A stretch of 64,000 nt of DNA from Cavenderia fasciculata (GCF_000203815.1 NW_004457695.1:496001-560000); one strand, 5' to 3'. Numbered from the stretch's first letter, positions 36,890 to 49,517 are shown. Notes: generated by a model from the letters alone, not told the origin. Program-made: numbers and translations.

Positions 36890-37924
36890 ATGATTCAATT
36901 ACAACAATCACAAGAAACATTGGATAGTCAAGTCAATGACTTGTGGAAGAAGAAAATGACTAGATTACCTATTTATAAAGATTTACCAAGACTGGCTGGT
37001 AGAATATCAATCACCTCTACAACTGATAAATCAATAAACTATAATCCATGGACACCAGAGACTAAAACTGTTGCTGCCACACCTGCATCGACAACATCGT
37101 CATCATCATCATCGGCATCATCAGTAGAAAACCATAAAGAAGAAGATAGAAAGAGTTTAAAACTTCGATTGTCATGTGTAGAACTTGACAAGTTGGATCT
37201 TGAACAAGATAAATTGGAAATATTAGATAATGGTATGTCAAGATACTAGTATCATTAAAAATGATTGATTATTAATTCATTTCCCCTCTTAGATACAAAC
37301 AATGAAAAGATATTTAAAAGATTAAAGAAAATTATATTTAAAATGACTGAATGCTTTGAAAAGAGTAATTTGGAACATGTCAAACAAGTATTTAATAATT
37401 ATGAAACACCAACCGATTTTGAATTACATATGAGTACTTTATTAAAAGGTGTAAGTAATAATATCTATCCTGATCCAATTATAATTAATATTTATTTATT
37501 TCCATTTCCCATTTTAGTCATTTGATGAAGAAACAAGTAAAGTGATTAAAGTATTAAAATTGATTCACCAAAATATAATTTATATTGGATGCTTTGAAAT
37601 TAAACAAAAGGTACCATTTTTAATGACAAATATGACAAAGATGAAGATGTTAGAGGACCAGAGGGATGGAGAATATCGATTGAAGAGACCAAAGACATTG
37701 TCACAGTGATACATGCAAGAAGAGAGGAATCGCTACCAACTCAACCCAAAGACAAACAATTCTGGTTTGAATGGCAACTCACTGTTATTCTCAACAAGGA
37801 TTTGACAGAGATTGAAAGTACCTCTTTAAAAATTGTTCAATTACAATTCTGTGAAGGTATCTCTCAAGCTTTCAAGAATGAAGTATCTCGTGCACTTTGT
37901 TCAGGTAATCTATTTATTTGTTAA
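36890..37924 (+). CDS. Unrecognised protein, one probable single-base frame break
   Basis: Exons 36890-37232, 37293-37450 and 37518 onward. The first part reads MIQLQQSQETLDSQVNDLWK, a Ser-rich linker, then a helical region (KIFKRLKKIIFKMTECFEKS, EHVKQVFNNYETPTDFELHM, KVIKVLKLIHQNIIYIGCFE). After EIKQ the frame must shift to continue as KGTIFNDKYDKDEDVRGPEG and FWFEWQLTVILNKDLTEIES. The switch falls at an A run (37606-37609) that would keep frame with one more A, and no GT-AG intron fits, so a one-base loss in the assembly or allele is the simplest reading. The C-terminus is uncertain: reading on gives SGNLFIC and a stop at 37924, or a splice at 37907 could give another tail. No domain recognised. 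Predicted cytosolic. Confidence 0.6.
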
Positions 37925-38192
37925 AAAGTAATTACAAACAAATCCAACACACCCCCTAATAGAGAGAGAGAGAGAATAAACAAATGTATTATATATTATA
38001 ACCTTATATCCATCCCATCCTATCCTATCCTATCCTGGATAGAGAACAAGTCATTTCCAAGAAATTGATAGTTGTGTTTCAATTTTTGATTGAAACCATT
38101 GTTTTGACCAAAAATACAACATTGTACTTTCATTACTTACTTAATTATTTGTGTGTAATATTCTATTCTTTTTGTTGTTTGAAAAAAGAGGA

Positions 38193-38948
38193 ATGAAAAG
38201 AGTAACACAAAAGGTAGTTAAAGAAGTAGTAGGCAGTACTACTACTACTGCAGTCGCAGTTAAATCATACCCAACAATAGTAAAAGAATACTTTGTTGAA
38301 CAATCAAAATTGGATGTTGATTGTAAAAAGAATGCACCTGGTATGAAACATTATATGAAGGATCAATTCCCATTCCTTGGATTCAAGTCACCGACTCGAA
38401 CGAGTTTGTTAAAGTCGATGATCAAACTACACGGTCTCCCACCAAGCGACGATGATATAATGCCAATCTACCAATCACAACATCGAGAGTTTGCCTATAT
38501 AGCAATCGAGTTGACATTGCAAAGAGTTAAAAAGAGCGAGCCTGACAAGACACGCATCAAAATGTACGAAGAGATGATCATGTACAACTCGTGGTGGGAT
38601 ACAGTCGACTTGATAGCATCTAATCTCGTAGGACAACACTTTAAAAGGTTCCCAGAGCAACGTCTGGAATACACTGAAAAGTGGATAAAGAGTGATAATA
38701 ATTGGTTGAAACGATCGGCACTACTCTTTCAACTAAAGTACAAAAAAGAGACAGACACTGATCTACTCTTTAGATACATTGGAGAGACAATGTCTGAGAC
38801 AGACTTTTTCATTCGAAAAGCTATTGGATGGTCGTTGCGAGAGTATAGCAAAGTTGACAAGAATATAATCATCAAATATGTAGACCAACATTCAACTAAA
38901 CTTTCAACTCTAAGTCAACGTGAAGCTTTAAAACATTGTACAAAATAA
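38193..38948 (+). CDS. alkD: AlkD-family DNA alkylation repair glycosylase
   Basis: Intronless gene of 252 codons for a HEAT-like-repeat DNA glycosylase that removes alkylated bases (3-methyladenine, 7-methylguanine) without base flipping. Start chosen at MKRVTQKVV; an upstream non-ATG extension is not supported. The C-terminal half matches bacterial AlkD: NSWWDTVDLIASNLVGQHF contains the Trp and catalytic Asp of the WWDxVD motif, and WLKRSALLFQLKYK has the DNA-binding Arg; FFIRKAIGWSLREYSK and LSQREALKHC close the family block. Length (251) is normal for AlkD (about 230-240) with a short N-terminal extension that has a Thr run, possibly an organelle-targeting sequence. Absence of introns among intron-containing neighbours and close similarity to bacterial forms suggest transfer from bacteria. 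Confidence 0.92.
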   Translation: MKRVTQKVVKEVVGSTTTTAVAVKSYPTIVKEYFVEQSKLDVDCKKNAPGMKHYMKDQFPFLGFKSPTRTSLLKSMIKLHGLPPSDDDIMPIYQSQHREFAYIAIELTLQRVKKSEPDKTRIKMYEEMIMYNSWWDTVDLIASNLVGQHFKRFPEQRLEYTEKWIKSDNNWLKRSALLFQLKYKKETDTDLLFRYIGETMSETDFFIRKAIGWSLREYSKVDKNIIIKYVDQHSTKLSTLSQREALKHCTK

Positions 38949-39165
38949 TAATAATAATAAAAATAAAAATAAAAATATATTAAATTAAATTATTAATAAT
39001 CTAATTTTCTCGAAATGGGAGATGATCAGAAAGACTTGCAAGTTCACAGCTGAGTGTGTCATTTTCATTTTTAATTTACTTTTTATTTGTTTTTTATAAA
39101 TATAAATATACATAAAATATATTTGTATATATATATTTGTATAAATAGAGATATAGATAGAAAGA

Positions 39166-42102
39166 ATGGACTTAAATCAATTTGTGAATCAGGTTAGAGT
39201 ACCAACTAACAGTTCAAAGATATGGAAGGATGAATGTGCATATTCATTCAATACTGCTGTATGATACATATATATAAAGTAGAGATTTAATAGTAGAGTT
39301 ACTAACTAACTACTTTCTACTGTCGATTTTCTACTTTCTACATTTGATTTATTTTTAGGAAAAAGGAGATGGATTATTTGTTGATCTAAATAGTTTTATA
39401 GCAGTTTCTAGACCATGGTTAAATTTAAACTTGTCAAAGACACAACATAATCTTTATTTAAATATTAAAAAGGTTGTTGTACCATCAGAGAGATCAACTA
39501 ATCCCAATCCATCACCACCAAAGAAATTGGCTATTGGTGTAGAAGGTGGTTTCAACGATGAGGATCAGGTCAAATACGAAGATAAATACTCACTCTATGT
39601 ACATCCAAACAATCAATACTTTGATTTAACCGATCCATCAATCCCACCAAAGATTCTCGAGAGTATGAACGAGGTCATTAGAATCAACAGTCAAAGTAGA
39701 AAGGAAGAGATTGTTGGTTGGTCTGCAGATCAAGTATTACCATCAAAACATGCCGATAATCTAAAACAATTAGATAATGGTATTAAAATTGGTCCAAAAG
39801 ATTGGAAATGTTCTCATCAAGTAAGAAAGAAAGAAAGAAAGAAAAATAACAAACATATATTATTTATTTATATTTATTTATTTTAATTTTTCTTAAGGGA
39901 TGTGATAAATTAGAGAATTTATGGTTAAATTTAAGTGATGGTTATATTGGATGTGGTAGACAATATTCAGATGGAACTGGAGGTAATGGACATGCACTCA
40001 AACATTATGATGAGACTAAATATCCATTGTCTGTTAAATTGGGTACCATTAGCAAGGATGGAGCCGATGTCTATTCTTATCCAGAGGATGATATGGTGTC
40101 TGATCCTCACTTAGCTCAACACCTCGAACATTTTGGTATCAATATTCTCAACATGCAAAAGACTGAAAAGTCAATGGCCGAACTTGAATTGGATCAAAAC
40201 TTAAACTTTGAATTTGGTAAAATCTTGGAAAAGGGTAAAGAATTGGAAAATGCTTTTGGTCCTGGTATGACTGGTATTGAAAATCTTGGTAATACGTAAG
40301 TAAAAAAAAAAAAGAAAATTAAAATGAATAATAGTTTAAATTATTTACTCTTTTTTTTATTTTTTTTTAGATGTTACATGTCATCAGTACTTCAAACAGT
40401 ATTTGCAACTCCACATTTTTTGAATAGATATTTAAATCAAAGACAACATACATTTAAAGAAATTACTCAAGATCCATCTCAATCATTTGAAATTCAAATG
40501 TCCAAATTGGCAGATGGTATTCAATCTGGTGATTATTCAGTTCCAGAAGCTTCAAATGTTGCAAAAAGTGAAGAAGAATATTCAAAAGCTGTATGTATAA
40601 ATAATCAATTGTATAATATATCTCACTCACCTCCTCTTTTTAAGTCACAAATTGGAATTGCACCAAAAATGTTTAAGAGTTTAGTTTCTGGTAAACATCC
40701 ATTATTCTCTACATTCCAACAACAAGATGCACTGGAATATTTCCAATATTTATTAGAGTCGATTGACAAGCATGAAAAGACTAGACCAAGTTGGATCAAG
40801 GAGGATAATCCAACCAAAGCATTTACCTTTATCCAAGAGGATCGTATTCAATGTGGCACCTCTGGCAAGGTAAAGTACAGTAGAAAGATGGATAACATTC
40901 TCTCACTCAACATTACATTGGAAGCTACCACCAACAAGGAAGCTGTACATCTCTACGAACAACAAGTTGAACTCAATGGTGGCAAAAAAGACCCAAATGT
41001 TGAAGAAGTCAGACCAATCATCCCACTCCAAGCTTGTATTAATAATTTCATCGAATCTTACAAAGTTGATGATTTCTATAGTAGTGCTATTAACTCTAAA
41101 ACTTTTTCAATCAAGTAAATAGAGAAAAAAAAGAAACAAAAAGAAATAGAAAGATGTATTAAATTTATTAATTTTATTTTTAATAGTTCAAGTAGAATGG
41201 AAACATTCCCAGATGTATTGGTTATTCATTTAAAGAAATATATAATTGCTGAAGATTGGACACCAAAGAAATTAAGTATGATAGAAATATATATATATTA
41301 TATTATGATTTGTTTATTAATTATCTTTTCTTTTTTTTTTTTTTTTTAGTATGTTTATATTGATGCACCAGAAACACTTGATCTTGAATTATTAAGAGGA
41401 AATGGAAAGAAACCAGAAGAAGAATTGTTACCAGAGGATGGTGATGTAGTGATGGGATCATCTGAACCAAAATTCAATCAAGAATTGATTGCTCAGTTGA
41501 TGGAATTTGGATTCCCACCCGTTCGTTGTCAAAAGGCATCGATTGCAGTCCAACACAAAATGGATGTCGATGGTGCTATGAATTGGTTGGTTGAACATTC
41601 CGAAGATGCAGGTATCGATGATCCAATTCCAGAACCAACAGTTGCCAAGAAAAAGGGATCTGAAATGACATTCAAGGATGACGATATCTCAATGTTGGGA
41701 GCTATGGGCTTTACCGATAAACAAGCCAAACTTGCATTAAAGGCAACTGCCAATAACGTTGAAAGAGCTGCAGATTGGTTATTCAGTCATATGGATGAAC
41801 TTGACTTGTTGGTAGCTCAAGCTGAATCTGAAAATTCATCTTCATCTTCATCATCATCATCTGCTGCTGCCGCCTCTACAGTTGATCAATTAAAGAACAA
41901 GGTTAATGATGGTGCTGCCAAATACCATTTGGTTGGTTTCATCACCCATCTTGGAAACAATGTTCAAATGGGTCATTACATTTGTCACGTGAAAAAGAAT
42001 GGTAAATGGGTCAAATTTAATGATCGTTCAGTACAACTATCTCAACAACCTGCCAAAGAGTTTGGTTATATGTACTTTTATAGTAGAAATCCTACTTTTT
42101 AA
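39166..42102 (+). CDS. ubpA: Isopeptidase T / USP5-type deubiquitinase
   Basis: Disassembles free polyubiquitin chains from the proximal end. Exons: 39166-39258, 39359-39820, 39898-40295, 40371-40590, 40645-41114, 41187-41275, then from 41350/41351 to 42102; about 827 residues (human USP5 858). Order: N-terminal cryptic ZnF-UBP (VRVPTNSSKIWKDECAYSFN), ZnF-UBP (WKCSHQGCDKLENLW, GGNGHALKHY), catalytic Cys near residue 319 in NTCYMSSVLQ, two UBA domains (LIAQLMEFGFPPVRCQKA; ISMLGAMGFTDKQAKLAL), and the His box GHYICHVKKNGKWVKFND. In D. discoideum the ortholog ubpA is needed for development. Oddities: the last intron's AG acceptor at 41348-41349 leaves the frame off by one base relative to PKKL and VYIDAPETLDL, and the 54-bp intron 40591-40644 is a multiple of three without stops. 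Confidence 0.93.
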
Positions 42103-44308
42103 ACAAAATATAAAAGAATAGAAACAACACCAACAACAAATAACAACATCAACAGCAACAACAATGTAAAATATTGAATAAACAGAGAGTCATTAGGTAA
42201 CAAATAGTCAAGATGTTGGATTGAGGAGGCATGTGCAATTGGCGAATACAGAAATGCATCCACCGAAATTTAGTAGTTTGTCTCCACCCATGTTACATCG
42301 AGAGTCTGGTCGATGGAAGACAGGTCAGGAATACGGCCCTATTGTACAATGTTTCAAACAGTTAAACTTGGGCAAATTAAGGGCCGACCCCTCTACCCTT
42401 TTTGGAATTCACCTTGTCAAAACTTTCGAACCAAACCAATTTATTTCATTAATGAAAGATCTGATCTATTGAATCTGCAGAACCATTTATAGTCAAAAAA
42501 CGTGTGAAATATTTGAAAGAGCTACGATTGTTTGAAACATTGATGTTGACGTTATCACAATGTTCATGAAACAGAAGATTATAATCCACACCTCCCACCG
42601 TACCTACCTACCTCTGGGTGACATTGGTGAATTCACCTCCGTCCATCCACTTGGGGATCTAATCTGATCTAAGCAATGAATTCATGTGGTGTTGCACGCA
42701 CGTGGCTTTGCCCCCCCTTAATTAATTAATCTATTGGTCTACGCTACGCATCAATCTTGTCTTCTGCTCCTGCTCTTCTGCCACTATTTGCTGCTGAATT
42801 CCAACACATTTATGTCTTGTTGTTGTTGTTGTTTTAATCATTCAATTCAATTAGGTTTGTTTGATTCGTCGTTTATATTTAAAGGTTTACAACTATAGCT
42901 AGCATAAAGAGAGTCATCTACCAACAAGAATAGAATAGTTATTATTATTTATTGTAAGTTGTCCATTCCATTCGCATTATTGTTGTTGTTGTTGTTGTAG
43001 TAGTTGATAAGGTCATGTCCCTTCCATAACTGTCTAGTTTATATACCAATTATTAATTATAATATAATATTTTTTATTATTAAATTGTTTGTCCCCAATA
43101 ATATATTTGTGGTTGTGCGTCGACGAGGGTGTGTGATTTAAATCGTCGACCTCCAAAAAAGACATCATCTGATAGATTCAAACCCCAACACCAACGAACT
43201 AATATTCTAAAATGGAAACATCGTGATGAGAGGATCTGATGCTGTACAATTAATCAATCATCCAGGGGGCAGCAATCAATAATAATTAATAGTAGCTAGC
43301 TTGATCTCTCCCCTCCTCCCTCCTGATACAAAGGAGGATCTTTCTCTTTGCTCCTCACTCCTCTTCTCCGTACCTACCACCCTCCCTCCTGATACACCAT
43401 AGATATGGTTTTGTTTGGTTTGGTTCCACACCCCTCCCTATAGTATATCTTGATCAATCAATCAATCATTATATTATTTAATTATATTAGGTACAGTATA
43501 TATACATACATAGATATATCATAGCACGTTGGTGTTGTGTTGTGTGTTTGACAGAGAGAGAGAGACAGTTGGATCGCACTCCGTCGATATTCTACTTATC
43601 TTTATCTTCATCTTCATCTTGATGATCAGCTGTTTGCGTATTACCTATACAAACACACAAACACACAAACACACAAACACAAACACCAACCAACTTGGTA
43701 GTGTTGTGCTACCCCATGGTCTCTCAGGCAATGTCAAGGTTGTTGATTGTTGCTAGTTTTGAGGGTGTTCCACAGTTTGACTTTGATCAAACACACACTC
43801 AACACATTGCACACACACCATTCAAGTCAACACACACACAACATACCATGCATATTATATTTTAAATCTTTGTTCATTTCATCACCATCATCATTATCAT
43901 CATCATCAGTATTGTTATTACTGCTACTGTCTGTTTATTATTACTTTTATAATAACCATATATCGATATATCTTTCAGTTCATAAACAAAATCAATCAAA
44001 TGCAAGTGTTGTTGATCAACAAGCAGATCGTTTAATAAATTTTTACCAGATCCAACAACAAAAAAAAAAGCAACCAACCAATCCATCAATCAAATCAGAG
44101 TTATTGTTACACATTAATAATAATAATAATAAATAATAATAGAGAGGTAGTTAACTGCAGGTAGTTGTTAGTTCGTTATATAAATCTGTCATTCCAATCT
44201 ATCACATGTAAATAGGAGGAAGAAAAGAAGAAGAAAAGAAGGAAAGAAAGAGAAGTAATTTCCAAATACTTCTTATTAATCTAAGATAAAGGAACATCAT
44301 TATTATTA

Positions 44309-44339
<31 letters not shown>

Positions 44340-45588
44340 TGTCCATCCATCCATCCATCCATCCAGCTTTTTAGTTTTGAAGTAAGAAAGAAAATATAGT
44401 TCAACCCATACACACACACACACACACATAAATACGCATCAAATGAATATAGGAGGGATGGACAAATAATGATCGATCATTGGATCTTCATATTTTGTTA
44501 TAAAGGAATTAATTGATTAATTGGTTGATTGGTTGATTGATTGATTTGATTGGTTGATTGAATAGTTTGACCAATTTAGTTATTCATAGATCAACATCCC
44601 AAATATCGACAGTCGACAGATGTCACCACTCCCACCACTCACTCACACTTACCACCACCACCACCACCGTCCTCCAAAGAACTACTCGTACAAGTACAAG
44701 TAAGCGTTATTTATCTATCCAACGATTATTATTATTATTGTTGGTGATGATGATGATCGACCGACAAATGAACAAATGAAAATTTGAAAGAAGGAAGGAA
44801 GGGATAGATATAAAGATAGATTAAAAAAAACAAACAAACAAACAAAAAAAGTTTGGTTTTATATTTTAAATCTTGACTTGAAAGGAAGATCCAAAGACAA
44901 AAAGAACAAACCAACATTACATACATACCTACCTACCTACCTACCTACCACTCACAACAAACAAACAACAACATATACCCATTTATTTATTTTAGAATCA
45001 TGTTTGTTGTTGTTTGTGTAGAAGAAGAAGAAAAAGAAGAAAAAGAAAAAGAATTCTAATTTCTTGCAATAGCAACATTCATTCATTCATTCATCCATCC
45101 ATCACCCAAGATATCTTTTGTTATATTTATATATTTATATATATATGACGGACGTCCCAACATACATACATACACTGAAAAATTGAAATTTTAATTTTGG
45201 GTCAATTAATTAATAACATCTTCATTTCAATTCATTTATTTATTACATTTATGTATTGTCCCTTTAGAATTCTAAAAATAGATCTCTTTTATAAAGAGTA
45301 AAGAATAATAATAATAATAATAATCAATCAACAAACAGTAATAGAGTAAAAGTATAATAGACTATCATCAATCATAGAAAGATCAACAACAACAAAGAAC
45401 TTTGGTTGGAACCATCATACTTATACATATAGATATATATATATACATCCTTTAACAACTATTGGTCATTTAAACAAGAGGAAGAAGAACAACAAGAACT
45501 AGGAAGAAATAGAAGAAGTTGTTGATTCAACAATAACACTTGCTTGAGAGGAGAGAGAGAGAGAGAGACATAGATAGGATAGATAGAA
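42103..45588. other. Long intergenic region (3.5 kb) upstream of the LRR-receiver gene
   Basis: No gene recognised. It contains a perfect 12-bp palindrome GGTGAATTCACC (42626-42637), repeated pyrimidine tracts with CCCTCCTGATACA (43317-43332 and 43381-43396), ACACAA repeats (43650-43684), an ATT run (44297-44338), CCAT repeats (44341-44366), and GATT repeats (44523-44550). The length and low complexity suit a large promoter and 5' untranslated region for the gene at 45589. Confidence 0.5.
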
Positions 45589-47720
45589 ATGTCAAAGATA
45601 ATGGAGGGTATCGATAACAACAATAATGAAAACAAACATTTGAAGCATTATTTGGATAACAGTGGTGGCGGTAGTGGAGGCAGTAGTGGTGGATATGGTG
45701 AAGATGAAGAAGAATCATTACATAGACAGAAACGAAGGAAATCACATGTATTTGGAGAAGAACAAGATGATAATGATTCAATCATCATCCCACCACTAGT
45801 CAACAACAATAACAATAATAATCAACAACAACAAGCATCATCAGTACTGTTACAACAATTACCCGATAACCAAATCAATAATAATAATACCTCCTCTTCA
45901 TCAAATACTAATAATAATAATATACCAAAGAATGGATTGAATTCATCATCACCAAATCATTCACCAACTAGTAATGGAAATAATAATAGTAATAATAATA
46001 ATAATAATAATAACAAGGTGAGTGAAGAAGATATATTGGGGACTATAGCAAGTTTGAACAAAAACCGGTCACAGAGTGTTGTACAGAAACTGGTCGATCT
46101 CACATTTGACTATATTGTAAAGAATATCCACTCGATCGATACACTCAAGAAACTACCTGAAAAGTATGCACACCCGTTGCTGCGCATCTTTTTGCGCAAT
46201 AAAGAGTTGAATCGTCGCACATGGGACCTGTTCAAGGACTGCGAACTGGCCAAACTCAACTTGGCAGCCAACCCCAACCTCGACGACGACTGGCTCGACT
46301 TTGGCGCACGTGGAATGGCCACGTCGATCACATCGGTGGTGTTGAGCAAGAATAGCAAGTTGACAGATCTGGGAATCACACGTTTGGGCACGCTGCGCAG
46401 CTTGACACACTTGGATATTAGCTACTGTGAGAATGTCGGGTTTGACGGACTGCAACGATTGATTGCCCAACAAGTACCGCTGGCTAGTTTGTCATTGGAG
46501 TCGGTCAAGATGGACATGGCACGGTGTCTAGAGTTGCTCCAAGGACTGCCACTGAGCTCACTCAACATTGCCAACAACAGTTTGACCGACACACAATGTG
46601 TTCCACTTGTACACTTGACCAACCTCACTCACCTCTCGGTCAGCGGTAACCCCGATCTCACCGATGCGTTCCTCGCACACCTCAAGCACTGTCCCCTCGT
46701 CGAGCTCAATCTATCGTACAACGAAAACATATCAGAGCACGGGTTCCAAATGCTTCGTGAGCAATCCGACACTATCCACACCACACTCACCTCGCTGTCA
46801 CTCAACAACTGTGCCGTCAATGACGAGATGATGAATCATATTGGCAAACTACTCCAACTCACCTCACTGTCGCTCATCAACAACCCATTCTCTGACAGCG
46901 GTGCCAAACACCTATCCAACCTCCAGTCACTCACCTCGCTCGATCTCTCCATGTGCAAAGAGATATCCGACGTGACACTCGAATCCCTACAAGCACTCTC
47001 TCAAATTTCAAGATTAAATCTAAACTTTAATCCCAAACTCACGTCCAACGGTATGAGCAAATTTTTAAATCTAAGTCATTTAACCTCTTTAGGTATAATT
47101 GGTTGTGATGGTTTATTAATTAAAGGAAAAGGTAAAGTATAAAAAAAATAGAAGAAGAAGAAGAAGTATAAAAAAAAAAGAAATAGAAATGGAAATGGAA
47201 ATGGGAAAAAAAGAATATAATATTAATTATTTCATTTATTTATTGTTTCTTTTTAGTTAAACATCGACCATTAGTTTTACTTGTAGAAGATAATCCTTTC
47301 CAAGTTAAATTAATTACTCGAATATTTACAAGACATAATTTTGAAGTTGAAGTTGCATCAAATGGGAGAATGGCTGTTGAAATGTATAAAAATGCAAATT
47401 ATAAATATGAATTAATTTTAATGGTAAGAAGAAATGAAATGAAAAGAAAAGGGAAAAGAATAGAAAGGAATAATTATTTATTAACTTTATTTTTTTAGGA
47501 TATTATTATGCCAATAATGGATGGATTAACAGCAACCATGCTATTACGTGATTTTGAAAGAGAGAATGGATTGAGAAGAGTACCAGTGATCATTCAAACA
47601 GCCGATATGGAAAGACACCGAAAGGTATGTCTTGCTGCCGGTTGTGATGATTTCATGTTGAAACCATTGGATAGAAATGTTATCGATAGAGCTAGAGAAT
47701 TCTTAACTTCAAAATCTTAA
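45589..47720 (+). CDS. Leucine-rich-repeat protein fused to a response-regulator receiver domain
   Basis: Three exons: 45589-47131, 47257-47423 and 47499-47720 (phases 1 and 0), about 643 residues. Residues 1-145 are Asn/Gln/Ser-rich. A helical cap follows (VQKLVDLTFDYIVKNIHSID, LPEKYAHPLLRIFL) and then about 12 leucine-rich repeats of the cysteine-containing/RNI kind (LTHLDISYCENVGFDGLQRL, LTSLDLSMCKEISDVTLESL). Residues about 517-640, on exons 2 and 3, are a complete receiver domain: acidic pair in LLVEDNPFQVKLI, phospho-acceptor Asp in LILMDIIMPIMDG, conserved Thr in VIIQTAD, and the Lys in FMLKPLD. It should accept phosphate from a His-phosphotransfer protein such as RdeA. No output enzyme is present, so the LRR part is probably the output or targeting module. 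I know of no characterised dictyostelid protein with this layout. Confidence 0.93.
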
Positions 47721-48416
47721 GAAATTGAGAGAGACAAAAGAGAGAGACAAGAGAGAGAGTCTCGTCTATCTATCTATCAATCTATATACAATCCCTATTC
47801 TTTTTTCTTTTTCCAAATGAATCGACCAAACCAAACAAAAAAAGAAAACCAAACCAATTTAAATTATTTTAAAAACAACAACCACAACAACAACAACAAC
47901 AATCAACAATCAACCATTTAACCAGTAACTGCTGTATTATTTATAAATCATAATCATAATCACAATCAAAATCAAACCAACCTGTAACGAATTCTACGCC
48001 ACCCAAATACATCACACCAAAACAATAATAATAATAATAATCACACGCTTATTACATCTTTTCCAATCACCAACCAAAACAAAACAATTCCATTCGATCA
48101 AAGAAATTGTATATATTTTAAATATTATAAATCTCTAATCAATCAAACAAAACCAAACCCAGACAACAACAATCGAATCAAACCCTCTCCACCTCCTCCT
48201 TTTATATTTATTTATATTTTTCATAAGTGGTCCAGAAAAACAAAAAGATTACAATATATATATAATTAATAAAAAGGTATATAATCTAAATCAGTTATAC
48301 TACTTATCAAATCAAATCCCAAACCAATCCCAAACAAATAATTATCCATGTTTTTCTTTCTTTATCCTCTTGTTTTTTTTTATATAATTATATATATATT
48401 AATGAAATGTATTTAT
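47721..48416. other. Convergent 3' region
   Basis: 3' regions of the LRR-receiver gene and eIF3k. AC-rich with AACAAC repeats (47875-47901) and poly(A/T). No gene seen. Confidence 0.6.
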
Positions 48417-49517
48417 TTACTTCATCAAAGTTGGTAAAATCCTTGAGAGCTCTGTATAAATAATAAAGGAAATGAATGAGTATTAAATATATTTGTTAAA
48501 GATAAATATATGTATCGTTTTAAAAAACATACGATCAAAAGTAAAGGTATCAGATTTCTTTTGCTTATGAGATTCACTTTGTAGAGAAACAACATTTCCA
48601 TTGATCTTCCAGTTTGGTTTGGCAGAGAGATACTCCTCCAACTTTGGTGATTGAAGGTTTACAAGTTCACCCAACATTGGTAATGTAACATTTGAATAAG
48701 TGATGGCCAATACACTTGAGACGACTATATTATTATATTTTAAAAAAGGAAATAGATTGTAAGCATAATCTATCTTTATCATGATTGTCTCTGAGTCTGT
48801 GTGTAAGAGTACATATGTATACTCTTCCTCCTCTTTGTTTGATCCTATATTTCTATCTATTTCTACATACAATTACGAAGAGTGCTAATGAAATTTGGAA
48901 TGGCAGAGAAGAAAGCTTCATTCTTTTCAACGTGTTCCCAAACCTCCTTAAATTTACATGTTTCAATTAATCCATTTAATACAAAAAGCTTCAATAATGG
49001 TTCTTCCTTTTGCTATTATGTAGTAATCGAGAGTTGTGTTGATTGAGTAAGAAATGATTGAGTATTGGAGAGATGAGTTAAGTTAGTTTATATTCATATG
49101 TTGACCAAGTGACTGATGATCAGGTGTTGATGATTATAGTGTTGTTTGTTATTAAGTATTTCATACCATTGAAGATGGAATCATGTATGATAAGAACAAA
49201 AAGTCGTTTGTTGGGAAGTTCATGATAGCCTTGGCCAACATTTTAGCAATGTAGTCCTTGTTGAGGGCAGAAGGATTGAATTGGTAGAGCTTGAGGAGGG
49301 TGAGGTTGGCTTGGAAGTGATAGATGGTCTCTGCGATTTGAATGTCGACGAATTGCTCGAGCTTTGGTGCAATGTTTATATTGTAAGAGTCGGCAATCAA
49401 ACCGGTAATATATTCGATCTTGTCGGCAGTCGAGAGAGTTGACAAATCAACATCATCTTGTTGTTGTTGTTGCTCTTGTTGATCTTGCTCTTGTTGTTGT
49501 TGATCTTCGTTTTCCAT
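48417..49517 (-). CDS. eif3k: Translation initiation factor 3 subunit K
   Basis: Small non-core subunit of eIF3, which binds the 40S ribosome. Four exons: 49517-49167, 49012-48871, 48724-48533 and 48451-48417, about 239 residues (human eIF3k 218). An acidic/Gln-rich start (MENEDQQQQEQDQQ) precedes the HEAT-like (HAM) domain: YITGLIADSYNINIAPKLEQ, YHFQANLTLLKLYQFNP, FPTNDFLFLSYMIPSSM, LFVLNGLIETCKFKEVWEHV, PNFISTLRNFVSSVLAITYS, then the winged-helix part LVNLQSPKLEEYLSAKPNWK and the end LSRILPTLMK. All introns preserve frame. Codons in exon 1 are GC-ending, as expected for a translation factor. Confidence 0.93.

Noticed and set aside
42221-42472. Open frame of 84 codons after ubpA
   Set aside because: No motif, poor start context, no continuation into a second exon that I could find.
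43747-44136. Open frame of 130 codons upstream of the LRR-receiver gene
   Set aside because: Made of CA, ATC and TTA microsatellites; more likely leader or promoter DNA.
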